A stretch of 7,132 nt of DNA from a bacterium. GTDB lineage: Bacteria; Ratteibacteria; UBA8468; B48-G9; JAFGKM01. A program made the translations under genes and the position numbers. Under the pieces are notes generated by a model, which was not told the origin of the DNA, did no database searches, and saw nothing but the letters and a program-made list of their open reading frames with translations. The DNA lies in contig JALNXB010000078.1 in assembly GCA_023230585.1 (NCBI GenBank), positions 1-7,132 of the forward strand, read 5' to 3'. This document shows, piece by piece, positions 6,740-7,132 of the stretch (position 1 is the first letter of the stretch; the number at the start of each line of letters is the position of its first letter).

Positions 6740-6834
6740 CCCATTCCGTCTTTGCGAGTGATGAAGGTGGTACCTCGGAGTATTTTGCGGAGGTCCGACC
6801 TTCGTCTTAATCAAGTGTATTGAAAAGGAATGGG
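6740..6834. repeat. 95-bp element with nested inverted repeats, starting right after the gspC-like stop codon
   Basis: The outer ends are a perfect 8-bp inverted repeat: CCCATTCC (6740-6747) and GGAATGGG (6827-6834). Inside, GATGAAGGT (6760-6768) pairs with ACCTTCGTC (6798-6806) with one G-U pair, and ACCTC (6772-6776) pairs with GAGGT (6790-6794). The opening ctttgcgagtgatgaagg resembles a decayed form of the palindrome after the CFI-box genes. It may protect or end the mRNA, but it lacks a T-run for an ordinary intrinsic terminator. Confidence 0.6.
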
Positions 6835-6852
6835 GTGATATAACAAAACGAG

Positions 6853-6873
6853 ATTCCGGATCAAGTCCGGAAT
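6853..6873. repeat. Palindrome ATTCCGGA-TCAAG-TCCGGAAT
   Basis: A perfect 8-bp stem pairs 6853-6860 with 6866-6873 around a 5-nt loop, followed by GACATAC. I recognise this as a palindrome type found in intergenic DNA of many bacterial groups; read on the minus strand it gives the familiar spurious peptide VIPDLIRNL. No gene-specific role is indicated. Confidence 0.75.
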
Positions 6874-6934
6874 GACATACAGGACAATCCCTCGTATTTT
6901 TCCTTGCCTGCCAACTACACCCCTCATCCTTGAT

Positions 6935-6957
6935 CCTTCTCCCTCAAGGGGAGAAGG
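6935..6957. repeat. Hairpin repeat CCTTCTCCC-TCAAG-GGGAGAAGG
   Basis: A perfect 9-bp stem (6935-6943 with 6949-6957) has the loop TCAAG. It is preceded by acccctcatccttgat and followed by caaagagggagtg, and belongs to the same broad type as the hairpin at 2053-2074. The + strand continues without a T-run, so a terminator role is not supported. Confidence 0.7.
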
Positions 6958-6991
6958 CAAAGAGGGAGTGAGTAGACACCCTCTACCCAAC

Positions 6992-7101
6992 AATCGGGCA
7001 CTCTGAGAACTCACCCTTCTGCATAGCAAACATCTCCGAAGGGCTTAACAGGCTCAGAGTAGAAGAACAAAAGGCTTGAACCTTTTGTTAACAGCCCGAT
7101 T
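6992..7101. other. Three-way-junction structured element (possible RNA or cruciform mobile element), strand unknown
   Basis: All helices are perfect Watson-Crick by hand pairing. P1 pairs AATCGGGC (6992-6999) with GCCCGATT (7094-7101). P2 stacks directly on it: ACTCTGAG (7000-7007) with CTCAGAGT (7053-7060), and holds an inner stem CCCTTC (7014-7019) with GAAGGG (7038-7043) and an 18-nt loop. P3 pairs AACAAAAGG (7066-7074) with CCTTTTGTT (7081-7089) around CTTGAA. Junction strands are only 0, 5 and 4 nt. In total 31 base pairs fall in 110 nt. I do not recognise it as tRNA or any riboswitch class. Perfect palindromic arms suit either orientation. Confidence 0.6.
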
Positions 7102-7132
7102 CTTGCTTGAGTTGTAGTTGCACCTCGTAATT

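Larger units (their letters stand above)
6740..7132. other. Gene-free repeat mosaic after the gspC-like gene
   Basis: No credible gene is visible in these 393 bases on either strand. The stretch holds, in order, the nested inverted repeat at 6740-6834, the ATTCCGGA palindrome at 6853-6873, a CCTTCTCCC hairpin at 6935-6957, a small GTAGA/TCTAC stem at 6972-6986, and a three-way-junction element at 6992-7101. A minus-strand open frame across 6811-7029 is only the translation of these repeats (it contains VIPDLIRNL and LPSPLEGEG). The remaining 7102-7132 is unassigned. Confidence 0.7.

Noticed and set aside
6811..7029. Minus-strand 72-residue open frame in the terminal intergenic region
   Set aside because: Its sequence is translated repeats (VIPDLIRNL, LPSPLEGEG) and it crosses part of the three-way-junction element.
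7041..7101. Integron attC-like site, because GCTTAAC at 7043-7049 fits the RYYYAAC core pattern
   Set aside because: The partner GTTRRRY core at the expected place is missing, and no integrase or cassette array is seen; the short pattern is common by chance.
6720..7132. CRISPR array, suggested by several repeats in a short space
   Set aside because: The repeats are different palindromes with irregular spacing, not one direct repeat with uniform spacers, and no cas gene is present.

Overview
The window looks like part of a chromosome from an uncultured, low-GC, Gram-negative (two-membrane) lineage. The evidence is three exported proteins with signal peptides, two secreted beta-sandwich proteins that end in the CFI-box-CTERM domain, a GspC/PulC-like type II secretion component, and intergenic spaces full of palindromic repeats. 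This combination fits candidate phyla such as Omnitrophota/Ratteibacteria or Desantisbacteria. That placement is inference with low confidence, because no phylogenetic marker is present.

Layout: (1) positions 3-194, the 3' end of an unidentified gene that enters from the left edge and overlaps the next gene by ATGA; (2) 191-1993, a 600-residue exported protein with a DUF11-like domain, a BACON-like domain, an FN3-like domain, another beta domain and CFI-box-CTERM; (3) 1994-2207, a spacer with two palindromic repeats and then a probable promoter; (4) 2208-5714, a 1168-residue exported protein with four divergent beta-sandwich repeats, two FN3-like domains and CFI-box-CTERM; (5) 5715-6010, a spacer packed with palindromes; (6) 6011-6739, a GspC/PulC-like protein with an HR domain and a PDZ domain; (7) 6740-7132, a gene-free mosaic of at least four different palindromic or structured elements, one of which folds on paper as a perfect-stem three-way junction.

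All genes lie on the + strand. The two large proteins are unrelated upstream but share their last 77 residues (71 identical). The DNA match continues past the stop codon through a spacer and into a palindromic repeat, which suggests that 'CFI-box plus downstream repeat' moves or converts as one 3' cassette. A type II secretion periplasmic protein lies directly downstream of the two tagged exported proteins. This makes it reasonable, though unproven, to ask whether the CFI-box is a sorting tag tied to that pathway. The most unexplained items are the 110-nt three-way-junction element at 6992-7101, a 26-bp repeat located upstream of two of the genes, and the recurrence of a CAAG apical loop in otherwise unrelated hairpins.
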